Shown one piece after another: positions 1-11,708 of a DNA stretch of 64,000 nt; within the stretch, counting starts at the first letter, position 1, and each line of letters opens with the position of its first letter. Source of the DNA: Actinomyces sp. B33 (GTDB lineage Bacteria; Actinomycetota; Actinomycetes; Actinomycetales; Actinomycetaceae). Where the stretch lies: assembly GCF_028437565.1 (NCBI RefSeq), contig NZ_JAMRYR010000001.1:1-64000 (forward strand), read 5' to 3'. A program made the translations under genes and the position numbers. The notes beneath the pieces were generated by a model, which did not search any database, was not told the DNA's origin, and worked only from the letters and a program-made list of their open reading frames with translations.

Positions 1-123
1 ACCCCCGCAGGTGAGGGGAGCAAGGCCGCCCCGGCACCAGTAGCCGCCGATCCGGGACGAATGATGGCCTGCCAACCGACAGGCCATCACCCCCGGGCTC
101 GACAACAACCTCGACGCCCCCTC

Positions 124-169
124 GGGTTGCCAGACGCCGACCTTTCGGGTTGTCGGACGCCGACCTCTC
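124..169. repeat. Two tandem 23-bp repeats
   Basis: Two adjacent 23-bp units (124-146 and 147-169) share the core gacgccgacct and differ at only four positions. They lie in the gene-poor left end of the window. No coding function is evident; the short open frames over them have no recognisable product. Confidence 0.75.
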
Positions 170-313
170 AGCTTGAACCAGAGCCGGCCAACTCCCTCGT
201 AACGGCCTGGCAGCGCTTCCCGGCCACGAAACCTCCAAATAATGAGGCCCCCGCCTGCAGGTAAACGCCTCCGGACACGGTGGCGACCCCGATACGACGA
301 AAAGGCCACGACC

Positions 314-482
314 ACTCTTAACGACAACCTCAAAACCCACGAAACCGGGCCCCACACCAGCCTGCCCAACCAACACGAGGCCACCTCCTGCGCAGCACCG
401 CCGCCAATGGCGCTCTTTCGAAACCGAAGCGACGACGGCGCCGGCCCCGTTCATCGGCCTGCCCCGCCAGCACGAGGCACCT
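314..482. repeat. Degenerate long repeat, unit A
   Basis: This stretch aligns in order with 591-765. Both begin with actctt plus an A/C-rich run, then share ttcgaaaccga, tcggcctgccc and gccagcacg at matching distances. Within each unit a shorter motif (ggccc.. ttc.tcggcctgccc..gccagcacg) recurs in degenerate form. It looks like a decayed intergenic repeat or a duplicated remnant of a lost gene. No protein family is recognisable in any frame. Confidence 0.6.
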
Positions 483-590
483 TCCGTGAGGTCGTGCAGC
501 CGACGGTGACTTTTCGGGGCGGGGTTCAGCCGGCCAGGGTCGACGTGCGGGCTTCCTCCCGGAGCGGATCGACGGCGACAAGACCAAACG

Positions 591-765
591 ACTCTTGACA
601 ACGACTGCAAACCCAAGACATCAACATCGCCCGGCCCATTCGACGGTCTCCTCGGCCAGCACGGGGGCATGTCCTGCGGGGTGCTGCCGCCGAAGGCACG
701 GCTTCGAAACCGAGGTGATGGTATTGCCCGGCCCATTCGTCGGCCTGCCCGGCCAGCACGGCGCC
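591..765. repeat. Degenerate long repeat, unit B
   Basis: Second copy of the unit at 314-482, about 277 bp downstream, in the same orientation and with many substitutions and small indels. The remainder of 766-1039 contains no gene I can support. The first real gene of the window starts at 1133. Confidence 0.6.
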
Positions 766-1132
766 AACGAGCCGAAGCGATCACGTCGCGGTTGGGGACG
801 CCCTCACTGAGTCGGTGCGCCGGCGGTTCTGGCGGTTCGACCGTTCAACGGGTTTATCCTCCCCGGATCTGTTGGCAGACCTCGGCCGGAAACGGGATGA
901 ACGCGATGATTCCGGCTCGTGCCGGATCCAGACGAGCGATGGCCGCGGGCAGTTCGTCGGCGGCGCAGCCCAGGGCCATCCCCTACGCAACACCAAGACT
1001 TTTAAGAACTATTGACTGTTCCACTATGCTCGGCAAACGTTGGAGACTCGAGACGCACCTCGACCACGCGAATCGGCCGACCTCGACTCCGCCCTCATCG
1101 ATCATGTCAACCGCCTCTTCTGGGAGGGCCCC

Positions 1133-2542
1133 ATGCTGAGCTCCGTCCTGAGCGTCGTCAGCGACGCGCTCTACAGCTACATCCTCATCGCGCTGCTGAT
1201 CCTCGTCGGCCTCTACTTCTTCATCCGCACGCGCGCCCTGCCCCTGCGGCTCTTCGGCGAAGCCGTCCGCGTCGTCCTCGAACCGCCGCACGAGGACGGG
1301 GAGGTCTCCTCCTTCCGGGCCCTCATGGTCTCCACCGCCTCGCGCGTCGGCGTCGGCAACATCGCCGGCGTCGCCACCGCCATCGCCCTGGGCGGCGCCG
1401 GATCCGTCTTCTGGATGTGGGTCATCGCCCTGCTCGGAGGCGCCTCGGCCTTCATCGAGTCGACCCTCGCGCAGATCTACAAGAAGCGCTCGGCCCACGG
1501 GAACTCATACGGCGGCCCCGCCTACTACATCCAGATCGCCCTCAAGCAGAACTGGTTGGCGACGCTCTTCGCCGTCATCCTCATCATCACCTACATGGGC
1601 GGCTTCAACCTGCTCGCCTCGTTCAACGTCTCCGACGCGTTCAAGGCCTACGAGTGGGCCTACGACGAGTGGACCCCCTACATCGTCGGGGCCGTCCTCG
1701 CCATCGCCATGGGAGCGGCGATCTTCGGCGGGACCCGGCGGCTGACGACCGTCACCGGCGTCCTCGTGCCGATCATGGCGATGATCTACCTGGCCTTCGG
1801 CCTGCTCGTCATCGTCCTCAACTGGCGCAACGTCCCCGCCATGTTCGGCGCGATCTTCACCCAGGCCTTCGACTTCGCCGCGATCTTCGGCGGCTTCGCC
1901 GGGTCGGCGATGATGCACGGCATCAAGCGCGGCCTGTACTCGAACGAGGCCGGCGTCGGCTCGGCCCCCAACGCCGCCGCCTCCGCCTCGGTCTCCCACC
2001 CCGCCAAGCAGGGGCTCGTCCAGATGCTCTCCGTCTTCATCGACACGATGATCATCTGCACGCTCACCGCCTTCATCGTCCTGTCGTCGGGCATCGGCAT
2101 CGACGGCGAGACCACCGGATCCCCGCTCGTCCAGAGCGCGATGTCGACCGTCCTCGGCGGGTTCGCCGCCCCCTTCGTCTCCTTCGCCCTCCTGCTCTTC
2201 GCCTTCACGACGCTCATCGGCAACTTCTACTACGCCGAGGTCAACTTCCGCTTCGTCCTGCGCCGCATCGACATCCCCCGTTGGGGGTTCACCGCGTTCC
2301 GCTCCGTCGCCGTCATCCTCGTCTTCCTCGGGGCCTTCCTCGAATTCAAAGTGGCGTGGAGCCTGGGAGACATCCTCATGGGCCTCATGGCCCTGATCAA
2401 CCTGCCGGTCATCGTCCTCCTGGGCAAGAAGGCGATCGACTGCGCCGACGACTACCAGCGTCAGCGACGCGAGGGCGTCAACCCCCACTTCCGGGCCGCC
2501 TCGATCGGGATCACCGAGGATCTCGACTACTGGCAGCAGTGA
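1133..2542 (+). CDS. AGCS-family sodium:alanine (amino acid) symporter
   Basis: A 469-residue polytopic membrane protein of the alanine-or-glycine:cation symporter family, expected to import a small neutral amino acid with Na+. The family signature GVGNIAGVATAIALGG is at residues 73-88, followed by FWMW; a second conserved stretch, RGLYSNEAGVGSAP, lies mid-protein near residue 265. Hydrophobic segments span nearly the whole length. An in-frame TTG at 1040 would add 31 residues, but it has no ribosome site. ATG 1133 has GGGAGGG at 1122-1128 and gives an N-terminus (MLSSVLSVVSDALYSYI) of normal family length, so it is chosen. The gene appears monocistronic. The exact substrate cannot be read from sequence. 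Confidence 0.88.
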   Translation: MLSSVLSVVSDALYSYILIALLILVGLYFFIRTRALPLRLFGEAVRVVLEPPHEDGEVSSFRALMVSTASRVGVGNIAGVATAIALGGAGSVFWMWVIALLGGASAFIESTLAQIYKKRSAHGNSYGGPAYYIQIALKQNWLATLFAVILIITYMGGFNLLASFNVSDAFKAYEWAYDEWTPYIVGAVLAIAMGAAIFGGTRRLTTVTGVLVPIMAMIYLAFGLLVIVLNWRNVPAMFGAIFTQAFDFAAIFGGFAGSAMMHGIKRGLYSNEAGVGSAPNAAASASVSHPAKQGLVQMLSVFIDTMIICTLTAFIVLSSGIGIDGETTGSPLVQSAMSTVLGGFAAPFVSFALLLFAFTTLIGNFYYAEVNFRFVLRRIDIPRWGFTAFRSVAVILVFLGAFLEFKVAWSLGDILMGLMALINLPVIVLLGKKAIDCADDYQRQRREGVNPHFRAASIGITEDLDYWQQ

Positions 2543-2744
2543 GTTCTCCGGGCAGACGCCCCTCGGGTGACGCCCCCGGCGACCCGCCGGCCGTCCACCC
2601 GCACCATCCATCCCATATGAACCGGCGCGACCACCGCGCACCGGACCGCGCACCCGGCCCCGGCCCGTCGCCCCTTGACGGCAACCGGGGCCGAGGTGTT
2701 CTCCCCCGCTTCCGACCCGACCACGACACCGCCACGAGGATGCA

Positions 2745-4718
2745 ATGAACCACCCCGCGAGGACGAACCGCCGGCTCCGCGCCCCCCGGATCCCCCGATT
2801 CCCCCGGCTCACCCGGCTCGCGGGGGCCATCCGCCCGGGAGCGCTCGCCGCCCTCTGGCTCGACATCCGCTACCTCCTCCTATCCAAGATCCTGACCGCG
2901 CTCCTCGTCATGCCCGCCTACGGGGTCCTCGTCCGGCTCCTCATCCGCAGTTCCGGGCGCACGAGCATCACCTCCGGCGACCTCACCGGCTTCCTGCTGA
3001 GCATCCCGGGCGCCCTTGTCGTCCTCCTGAGCCTTGCCCTCGTCACTGTCCTCCTCGTCACCGACATCGCGGCATTCTCCCTGGCCGAACTGGCCCGCCT
3101 GCGCGGGGAGGCTCCCCCCTCCGCACGGCGCCTCCTCGTCGAGGCCCTGGCCACGCTGCCGCGCTTCGTCCACCCCGGCACGCTGCTCCTCGTCTCCCAC
3201 TTCATCCTCATCGCGCCCCTGGCGGGGATCGGCCCCTCTCTGGCCGAACTCGACTGGGTGCGCGTGCCCGCGTTCGTCGCCGACGTGATCCTCGCCGATC
3301 CCCTGTACTCCCTGGCGTACGCCTGCGCGCTCCTGGCCTTCAGCGTCCTCGCGTTCCTCCTCATCGCGACGATCCCGGCGATGCTCGTTCGCGGGTGCAG
3401 CCCATGGCAGGCGATGGGCTCCTCCGCGCGCTTCGTCGCGCGCCAGTGGCGGGGACTGCTCGCGGACATCGCGCTCTCCCTCCTCGTCCTCGGGGCGGCC
3501 CTCCTCGTTTCCTGGGCGGGACTCGCGGCGAGCGTCTCCCTGTCGTCGCTGCTCCTGCCCGACGGCGTCGCGGCGGAGCGCTTCATGATCCTCTTCACCG
3601 GCCTGGGCATCGTCCTGTCCATCGGTGGCGCGGTGGCGCTCGCCATCCCCCGTGAACTGCGCGTGGTGACGAGGCGCTTCGTCACCTGGGAGCGGCATGC
3701 GATCTGCGCCGATCCGACCGGCGGGGTCGGCGGCGGGGAGCGGGACGAGGCCGATCCGGGCGCTCTGCTCGACGAGGCCGGTCGGCGGGAGGCGGACCGG
3801 GCGCGGCGGGACTCTCCCCGCGACGGGCGGAGCGCCGTCGGCCTCGCCGATCTTGCCGCCGCGCGCCGACTCGCGGCGTCGGCGGCGTCGGCGGCGGTCG
3901 CCGTGGTCGCGGTCGCCGGCCTCCTCGCCGCGTTCCCCGGGGAGCTGACCCCCGCCTCCCGGCCCGTGATGGTCGCCGCCCACCGGGGAGGCGGCGAACT
4001 CGACGCGGAGAACTCCCTGGCCGGACTGGAGGCGGCGATCGCGGCGGGCGCCCAATGGTCCGAGATCGACGTCCAGCGCACCGCCGACGGGCACTACGTC
4101 ATCAACCACGACGCGACGTTCGCCCGCGTCGGCGGGGTGGAGAAGCGGTCGTCGGACATGAGCCTCGACGAGGTCCGCGCCGTGCGGATCGCCAACGGCT
4201 TCGCCCCTGGCCGGCCCGCCCGCCCGGTGGCCACGCTCGAGGAGATGCTCGACGCTGCCCGCGGCCGGATCCGGTTGTTCGTCGAACTCAAGGGGGAGAC
4301 GGCCGACCCGCGGATGGTCGACGAGGCCGTCGCGATGATCCGCGAGCGCGACATGGTCGATTCTGCGGTGATCCTCAGCCTCGATCCGGCCCTCATCGAC
4401 TACTGCGAGAGCGCCCATCCGGACATCGCCTCCGGCTACCTCTACTTCTTCGCCTTCGGGGACGTCTCCCGACTGCCCGCGGACTACCTCGTCATGGAGG
4501 AGGGGGCGGCGACCGACGCGGCGCTGGCGGCCGCCCGGGCCGCCGGCAAGCGCGTGTTCGTATGGACGGTCAACACGCCGGAGGCCCTTTCCCGATTCGC
4601 CGCGGCCGACGTCGACGGGATCATCACCGATCGGCCGGAGGCCGCGATCCGCGCGGTCTCGAAGCGCTCCGTGGCCTCCGACCTCGATCGGCTCGTCGAC
4701 TGGCTCTTCCTGCGGTAG
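2745..4718 (+). CDS. Membrane-anchored glycerophosphodiester phosphodiesterase
   Basis: A 657-residue two-part protein. Residues about 30-330 form several hydrophobic segments, like the membrane domain often fused to bacterial GDPD enzymes. After a charged linker (about 325-380) and another hydrophobic segment comes the GDPD catalytic domain (about 405-645), which hydrolyses glycerophosphodiesters to sn-glycerol 3-phosphate and an alcohol. Catalytic signatures are visible: H413-R414-G, E422-N423, E440-I-D442 and H455-D456, with the C-terminal VWTVN and GIITDRP motifs. The start ATG 2745 is preceded by GAGGA. The catalytic domain is predicted on the outer face. Likely role: membrane or teichoic-acid lipid turnover. 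The reaction class is secure; the substrate is unknown. Confidence 0.85.
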   Translation: MNHPARTNRRLRAPRIPRFPRLTRLAGAIRPGALAALWLDIRYLLLSKILTALLVMPAYGVLVRLLIRSSGRTSITSGDLTGFLLSIPGALVVLLSLALVTVLLVTDIAAFSLAELARLRGEAPPSARRLLVEALATLPRFVHPGTLLLVSHFILIAPLAGIGPSLAELDWVRVPAFVADVILADPLYSLAYACALLAFSVLAFLLIATIPAMLVRGCSPWQAMGSSARFVARQWRGLLADIALSLLVLGAALLVSWAGLAASVSLSSLLLPDGVAAERFMILFTGLGIVLSIGGAVALAIPRELRVVTRRFVTWERHAICADPTGGVGGGERDEADPGALLDEAGRREADRARRDSPRDGRSAVGLADLAAARRLAASAASAAVAVVAVAGLLAAFPGELTPASRPVMVAAHRGGGELDAENSLAGLEAAIAAGAQWSEIDVQRTADGHYVINHDATFARVGGVEKRSSDMSLDEVRAVRIANGFAPGRPARPVATLEEMLDAARGRIRLFVELKGETADPRMVDEAVAMIRERDMVDSAVILSLDPALIDYCESAHPDIASGYLYFFAFGDVSRLPADYLVMEEGAATDAALAAARAAGKRVFVWTVNTPEALSRFAAADVDGIITDRPEAAIRAVSKRSVASDLDRLVDWLFLR

Positions 4719-4855
4719 CGGTTCGTGCGGTACGCGCGTCCAGTGGGGGCCGGACGCGGCGGGCGAGGCGCTTCACGGCGTCGCCGGGGATCGCGTTCCC
4801 GGGACGGGGCCCGACGCCCTGGCCCGGACGGGACTTCCTCCCCCGCGCGCACGAG

Positions 4856-4896
4856 TCGGCCCCGGCGCCGTCGATGACACGAGACGCCGGGGCCGA
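4856..4896. terminator. Bidirectional hairpin between convergent genes
   Basis: A 12-bp perfect stem (4856-4867 with 4885-4896, tcggccccggcg/cgccggggccga) with a 17-nt loop. It lies between the phosphodiesterase (+) and the alcohol dehydrogenase (-), and so can end both transcripts. There is no strong T tract, as is usual in this GC-rich genome. Confidence 0.6.
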
Positions 4897-4910
4897 GGGC
4901 GTGAACGGGG

Positions 4911-6515
4911 TCAGCGGGCGGACGCCAGGAGCGCCTCCTCCGCCTCCTTCGTCCACAGGCCGTCGTTGAGCAGGGCCGCGACCTGCGGGTACTCCTGCTC
5001 CAGCTCGCCGACCGGGGTCAGCCCCAGGTCGTGGAGCATCGGGAACACCATGATCTTGCCGCCGGAGGTCCGCTCGATCACCGACGTGATCGCGTCGCCG
5101 AAGCCCGCCATGCCCGTGACCGCCCACAGCGAGATCGTCGTGTCGATCACCCCGTCCTCGATCTTGCGCAGGACCGTGCGCATGTCGGACACGTCGGAGC
5201 CCGACGTGCCGAGCATGAAGATCCTCCGCTCGATGATCCCCTGCAGGTCGAAGTCGCCGAACGTGCCCGCCGGGATCCCCGCGAAGGCGTTGAGGATCGC
5301 CCCATCGGCGCAGATGTCGACCGCCTGGGAGACGAGCGCCGGCACCGGCACGAGGCAGGTGACGTGGGTGTACCCGTATTCGAGGGGCGACGTCGACGTG
5401 TTGACGATGTCGAGGGGGACGCCGTTCTTCTCGGCGACGGGCCCGACGACCCTCGTCAGGCTCTCGAGGCGCTCGTCGGACAGGTCGGTGCCGACCACCG
5501 ACAGGCCCGGAACCCCGGAGGTCACCGCGCGCATCGTGTGCATGACGCCCATCGGCCCGGCGGCGCCGATGAACGCGCACCTGTCGTTCTCGCGCAGGTC
5601 GCCGTCGGCGGGGATCCACGCGTATCCGTCGGCGGGGTCGGAGCCGGTGGTCCCGCAGAAGCGGATGAAGTCGTAGTGGACGCGACCGATGTCGAGCGAC
5701 ACCTTCCGGGGGATGGTCTGGCCGTCGAGGACCACGCACATCACCGCGCGGGTGCCGAGCAGCAGGGCCGCCTTCTCGATGACGGCGGGGTCGGCGCAGA
5801 AGACGACGACGTCGTCGAACTCCTGGCCGGCCAGCGAATCGACCTCGTCGCAGGCGACGGCGACGGTCTCGGCGGGCGCGTGGGAGGCCGTCAGGGAGTC
5901 GACGCAGCCCTCCCCGACGACGAGGAGACGGCCCCCGTCGGCGAGGTGGTTTCGCTCGGCCCACGCGTAGGAGCCCTCGACGGTGGCCCACGGCTCGATG
6001 AGGCCGACGGCGGCCGCGGAGGGGCCGTCGGAGACGTGGATGAGGAACTCCTCGCCGGTGGGCGAGACGACGCAGCGCTCGTCGACGACGACGTATTCCT
6101 GGAGGGCGCCGTCGAAGTTGTAGCCGAACGCCCCGTTGGACTTCGCGGTGCGCAGGTGCTTCCAGTCCGCCTGGACGAGGACGCGGTCGCCGACCGCGAA
6201 ATGGGTGACCTTCTCCCCGACCTCGACGATGCGGGCGACGGGCTCGTGGCCGGGGGTGGTCGGCTGCGCGCCCGGGTGGTAGCTGGGGATCTCGGCGAGG
6301 GCGTCGAGGTCGATGCCGGCGACGACCTCCGACTTGCGCGGGTGGGTGTCGAACTGGTGGAGGAGCTTCGTGTCGGAGAAGCAGATGCCGCAGGCCTCGA
6401 CCCGGAGCATCATCTGATGCGGCCCGACCGGGTCGATGGGCTTGCTGTCGTTGACGATGAACTGCTCCTGGCCGACGATCTGGATCGCGTACTGGCTGTC
6501 GGGGTACTCGGTCAT
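4911..6515 (-). CDS. Zinc-type alcohol dehydrogenase-like oxidoreductase (long form)
   Basis: A 534-residue medium-chain dehydrogenase homologue, longer than the usual 340-380 residues. The N-terminal GroES-like catalytic domain shows C42-G-I-C45-FSD and the G89-H90-E91 motif with the following VGDRV, expected for catalytic zinc. The cysteine-rich structural-zinc lobe is absent. A Rossmann part follows (FIGAAGPMGVMHTMRAV, near residues 310-330), so it probably oxidises a polyol or keto-sugar hydroxyl with NAD(P)+. AAGGA precedes the ATG. It is the last gene of the DeoR/E2/E3/E1/PHP/SDR operon, so it likely acts on an intermediate of that pathway. The substrate is unknown and a sorbitol/threonine dehydrogenase assignment would be a guess. 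Confidence 0.75.
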   Translation of the reverse strand: MTEYPDSQYAIQIVGQEQFIVNDSKPIDPVGPHQMMLRVEACGICFSDTKLLHQFDTHPRKSEVVAGIDLDALAEIPSYHPGAQPTTPGHEPVARIVEVGEKVTHFAVGDRVLVQADWKHLRTAKSNGAFGYNFDGALQEYVVVDERCVVSPTGEEFLIHVSDGPSAAAVGLIEPWATVEGSYAWAERNHLADGGRLLVVGEGCVDSLTASHAPAETVAVACDEVDSLAGQEFDDVVVFCADPAVIEKAALLLGTRAVMCVVLDGQTIPRKVSLDIGRVHYDFIRFCGTTGSDPADGYAWIPADGDLRENDRCAFIGAAGPMGVMHTMRAVTSGVPGLSVVGTDLSDERLESLTRVVGPVAEKNGVPLDIVNTSTSPLEYGYTHVTCLVPVPALVSQAVDICADGAILNAFAGIPAGTFGDFDLQGIIERRIFMLGTSGSDVSDMRTVLRKIEDGVIDTTISLWAVTGMAGFGDAITSVIERTSGGKIMVFPMLHDLGLTPVGELEQEYPQVAALLNDGLWTKEAEEALLASAR

Positions 6516-6663
6516 GGGACGGGTCCTTACTACTGGGGAGTCTGTCTGGTGGTCTCGCGCCGGGCCGTCGGGCCCTCTGGGGAGTGCGGGAGGCCCTCGG
6601 CCCCGCTGCGCGGCCGGTCTCGGCGAGCGGGCGGGCGGGGCCCGGATCGTGTGGCGTCGACGG

Positions 6664-7680
6664 TCAGTTCATCATCACCTGGCCGCCGGTGACGGGCAGC
6701 GCCTGCCCGGTCTCGTAGGCCTGCTCGACGATGTAGTAGATCGCGCGCAGGACGTCGACGCCGGTGGCTCCCCGGCGCATGGGGACCTTCGACTCGTAGA
6801 ACTCCTTGACGTCGGCGACCGTGCGGGCCCCGGGGACCTTCCCGGATTCGAGGTACTGGACGAAGAGGCCCTTGACCGGGTCGGACCACAGGGGGCCGTC
6901 GTAGAAATTACCCGGGCAGATCGCGTTGACCTTGACGCCGTGCTCGACCATCTCCAGGGCGAAGGACTGGACGAGGCCGATGCCGCCGAACTTCGATCCG
7001 GCGTAGGCGGCGTTCTTATTCGAGCCGACGAGGCCGGACTTGGAGTTGATCTGGATGATGTCGGTGAGCCATGCGCCGCCGGACGTCTCGTGCTGACGGG
7101 CGAGGAGCCCGCCGAGGTGCTTGGTGACGAGGAAGAACGCGACATAGTTGATGTCGGTCGACAGCTGGAAGGCCCCGAGGTCCTGCTCGAGAACGGATCC
7201 GGCGCGGACGATCCCGGCGTTCGACACGACGAGGTCGAGGCCGCCGGTGACCCGCTCGATCTCGGCGGCCATCGCGGCGACGGAGTCCTCGTCGGCGACG
7301 TTGACGGTGATCGGGTGGGTGACGTCGGATCCGAGCTCGGCGGACTTGGCGGCCGCGCCGTCGCCGTTGAGGTCGGCGATGTACACGAAGCAGCCCTGGT
7401 CGACGAGGCCCTTGGCGATCTCGGCGCCGAACCCCTGGGCGCCGCCGGTGACGACGGCGACGCGCCCGGAGATCTCCCGTTCGGAGCGGGAGGTCGTCGA
7501 GACCTCGTAGGAGTGCCCGTCGACGGCGACGACGGCGGGGAGTTCGAGGTCGACGAGGGCCTCGGCTCCGCTCAGGTCGGCGGGCAGGTCGAGGACGGGG
7601 GCCCCGTCGGTGGCCCGGACGATGACGGGCCGGCCGAGGGTCTTGAGGAGGAGGCCGCGCAATGCGGGGGCGTGGGACAT
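6664..7680 (-). CDS. SDR-family oxidoreductase with N-terminal extension
   Basis: A 338-residue short-chain dehydrogenase. The classical SDR core starts near residue 73 with the nucleotide-binding VAVVTGGAQGFG; further on are NAG, a serine (near QINSKSG), and the catalytic Y-x-x-x-K in AAYAGSKFGG. The first 70 residues form an extension absent from ordinary 250-residue SDRs. The family resembles sorbitol-6-phosphate 2-dehydrogenases, so a sugar phosphate or polyol phosphate substrate is plausible. The start ATG 7680 has AGGAG upstream; a longer open frame upstream overlaps the PHP gene and is not real. It lies 32 bp after the PHP gene in the same operon. Family assignment is firm, substrate is not. 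Confidence 0.78.
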   Translation of the reverse strand: MSHAPALRGLLLKTLGRPVIVRATDGAPVLDLPADLSGAEALVDLELPAVVAVDGHSYEVSTTSRSEREISGRVAVVTGGAQGFGAEIAKGLVDQGCFVYIADLNGDGAAAKSAELGSDVTHPITVNVADEDSVAAMAAEIERVTGGLDLVVSNAGIVRAGSVLEQDLGAFQLSTDINYVAFFLVTKHLGGLLARQHETSGGAWLTDIIQINSKSGLVGSNKNAAYAGSKFGGIGLVQSFALEMVEHGVKVNAICPGNFYDGPLWSDPVKGLFVQYLESGKVPGARTVADVKEFYESKVPMRRGATGVDVLRAIYYIVEQAYETGQALPVTGGQVMMN

Positions 7681-7712
7681 GGAGTGCTCCTTGGTCGTGG
7701 GAGATCGGCGGG

Positions 7713-9038
7713 TCAGGCCCGGGTGGCGCGGCGCGCGACGGAGGCGGGGTCCTCGCCGTCGGCGATGGCCCGGCCCAGGGGGGCGTATTCGGCGATGCGC
7801 TCGGCGAGGCGCTCGGGGGTCGGGCGGCCCGATCCGAGGAGGTGGAGGCCCGGGTCGATGGTGGACAGGGCCTCGTGGGCGACCATGGCCCACGTGGCCT
7901 CGTTGAGGCCGGCGAACTCGGGGCGGCGCAGCTCCGGGCAGGTGAACGCCTGGCGCGGCTGATTGATGTCGACCCCGGAGATCTCGAGCATCCCGTGCTT
8001 GACGGCGAGCTCATGGATGCGGGCGAGCTGGGCGGGGGTGTTGCGCGGCGGCATGTAGGTCACGGCGCGCAGCCCCGTGTCCTCCATCGCCTCGAAGAGC
8101 TCGTCGAGGAAGTCGTCCTCGAACTTCTCGGCCTTCTTGTCGCCCGTCGGGGAGGCGGACACGTCCCCGAGGTAGGCGTAAGTGGCGATGGCCCCGATGG
8201 AGTCGGCGAAGGCGACGACCTCCTTCGCGGTGACGCACTCGTCGGTCGGCTGGATGTAGATCCGGTCGAGGTACTCCGCCTTGAGGACGCCGAGGAGGTC
8301 GTACATCAGGTGCGGGTTCTCGGCGTCAGCGAGGGCGGCCGCCAGCGGGCCGGGGACGGTCACGCCCATCGATTCGAGCCCCTCGACGAGGGAGGGCCCT
8401 CGGCCGAAGCCCGTGATGAGGGCGGTCGCCATGGCGGCGAGGAGGTGGCGCTCGGTGATTCCCCCGCCCGACGCGTACTGGGAGATGCCGACCATGTCGG
8501 CCTGCGGATCGAAGGGCTCCAGCCCGAGGCCGACGAGGATCTCGTTGGCGGCCTCGGCCATCGCCAGGGTCCGCTCCAGGCGGGCGGCGCGCATCGGGGC
8601 GAGCCAGGCGTCTACCGCGTCGCGCGCCTGGTGGGGCACGCCCTGGACGGTCATGTAGGCGATGCCCGCGGAGTCGGGGTTGTTGAGCTTGCGCTCGCCC
8701 AGGGGCCCCTCGGGGTCGAAGAAGGCGCGGATCTCGAAACCGGTGACCGAGCCCATGCCGAGCAGCCGCGTCGCCTCGGTCATCTCGTGGGCGGCGGCGA
8801 TGGAGTCGTGGTCGACCGAGCCGACGACGCGCAGCCCGTTGCGACGGGCGTTGAGGGCGGCCGCGGTCGGCGTGTACGGGCTGAAGGAGTAGCAGGTGTG
8901 GATGTGGTTGTTGGATTCGACGACCCATTCGGGGAAGTCCTCATCGGGAATGGCCCGGCGCAGGGCGTCGAGTCGTTCCTCTTGGCTCAGGGTCGCGTCG
9001 TTGATGGCGTCCATGGCTCCTCGCATCGCTTCGTGCAT
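7713..9038 (-). CDS. PHP-domain protein (putative metal-dependent hydrolase)
   Basis: A 441-residue protein whose N-terminal half has polymerase-and-histidinol-phosphatase (PHP) features: H45-I-H47-T, then D76-H77-D78, a downstream E in GFEIRAFF, and a late D-I-N where many members have D-x-H. Such domains bind two or three metals and hydrolyse phosphate esters or related bonds. Here the reaction is unknown. It stands between the fused E1 gene and the SDR, so it probably processes an intermediate of the same pathway. Start choice is uncertain: ATG 9038 lacks a good ribosome site, and ATG codons at 9026 and 9014 are alternatives, the last with GAGGAG only two bases upstream. Confidence 0.7.
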   Translation of the reverse strand: MHEAMRGAMDAINDATLSQEERLDALRRAIPDEDFPEWVVESNNHIHTCYSFSPYTPTAAALNARRNGLRVVGSVDHDSIAAAHEMTEATRLLGMGSVTGFEIRAFFDPEGPLGERKLNNPDSAGIAYMTVQGVPHQARDAVDAWLAPMRAARLERTLAMAEAANEILVGLGLEPFDPQADMVGISQYASGGGITERHLLAAMATALITGFGRGPSLVEGLESMGVTVPGPLAAALADAENPHLMYDLLGVLKAEYLDRIYIQPTDECVTAKEVVAFADSIGAIATYAYLGDVSASPTGDKKAEKFEDDFLDELFEAMEDTGLRAVTYMPPRNTPAQLARIHELAVKHGMLEISGVDINQPRQAFTCPELRRPEFAGLNEATWAMVAHEALSTIDPGLHLLGSGRPTPERLAERIAEYAPLGRAIADGEDPASVARRATRA

Positions 9039-9105
9039 GTGGTCGGCAGGGGTGGGGACAAAAAGGGTCCGCTGGGGGCGGGCGCGGCGCCGTCGCCGCG
9101 CTGCG

Positions 9106-9157
9106 GGCCGGTCGGACGGCTCGGCGGCGCCATCGCCGCGAGTGCGTCCGACCGGCC
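9106..9157 (-). other. Intercistronic hairpin between E1 and PHP genes
   Basis: The perfect 12-bp inverted repeat ggccggtcggac (9106-9117) / gtccgaccggcc (9146-9157) lies in the 124-bp gap between the E1 stop and the PHP start. It could attenuate or stabilise the upstream (dehydrogenase-complex) part of the transcript. There is no T tract. Confidence 0.5.
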
Positions 9158-9162
9158 GCGTC

Positions 9163-11616
<2,454 letters not shown>

Positions 11617-11708
11617 CGGTATCTACTTCTTTCGGTGGGTTCGGTCGAGGGATGGCGGCGGCCCGTCAGGGCCCGGCCGGGCGGCTCGCCCGGCGGCGTT
11701 CGGAGCGT

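Noticed and set aside
1012-1040. TTGACT and TATGCT upstream of the symporter as a promoter
   Set aside because: The two boxes are only 7 bp apart, and no suitable -10 lies 16-18 bp from TTGACT.
983-3655. Long open frames opposite or overlapping the symporter and phosphodiesterase
   Set aside because: They are Arg/Pro- or Asp/Glu-rich mirror frames typical of GC-rich DNA, with no family signatures.
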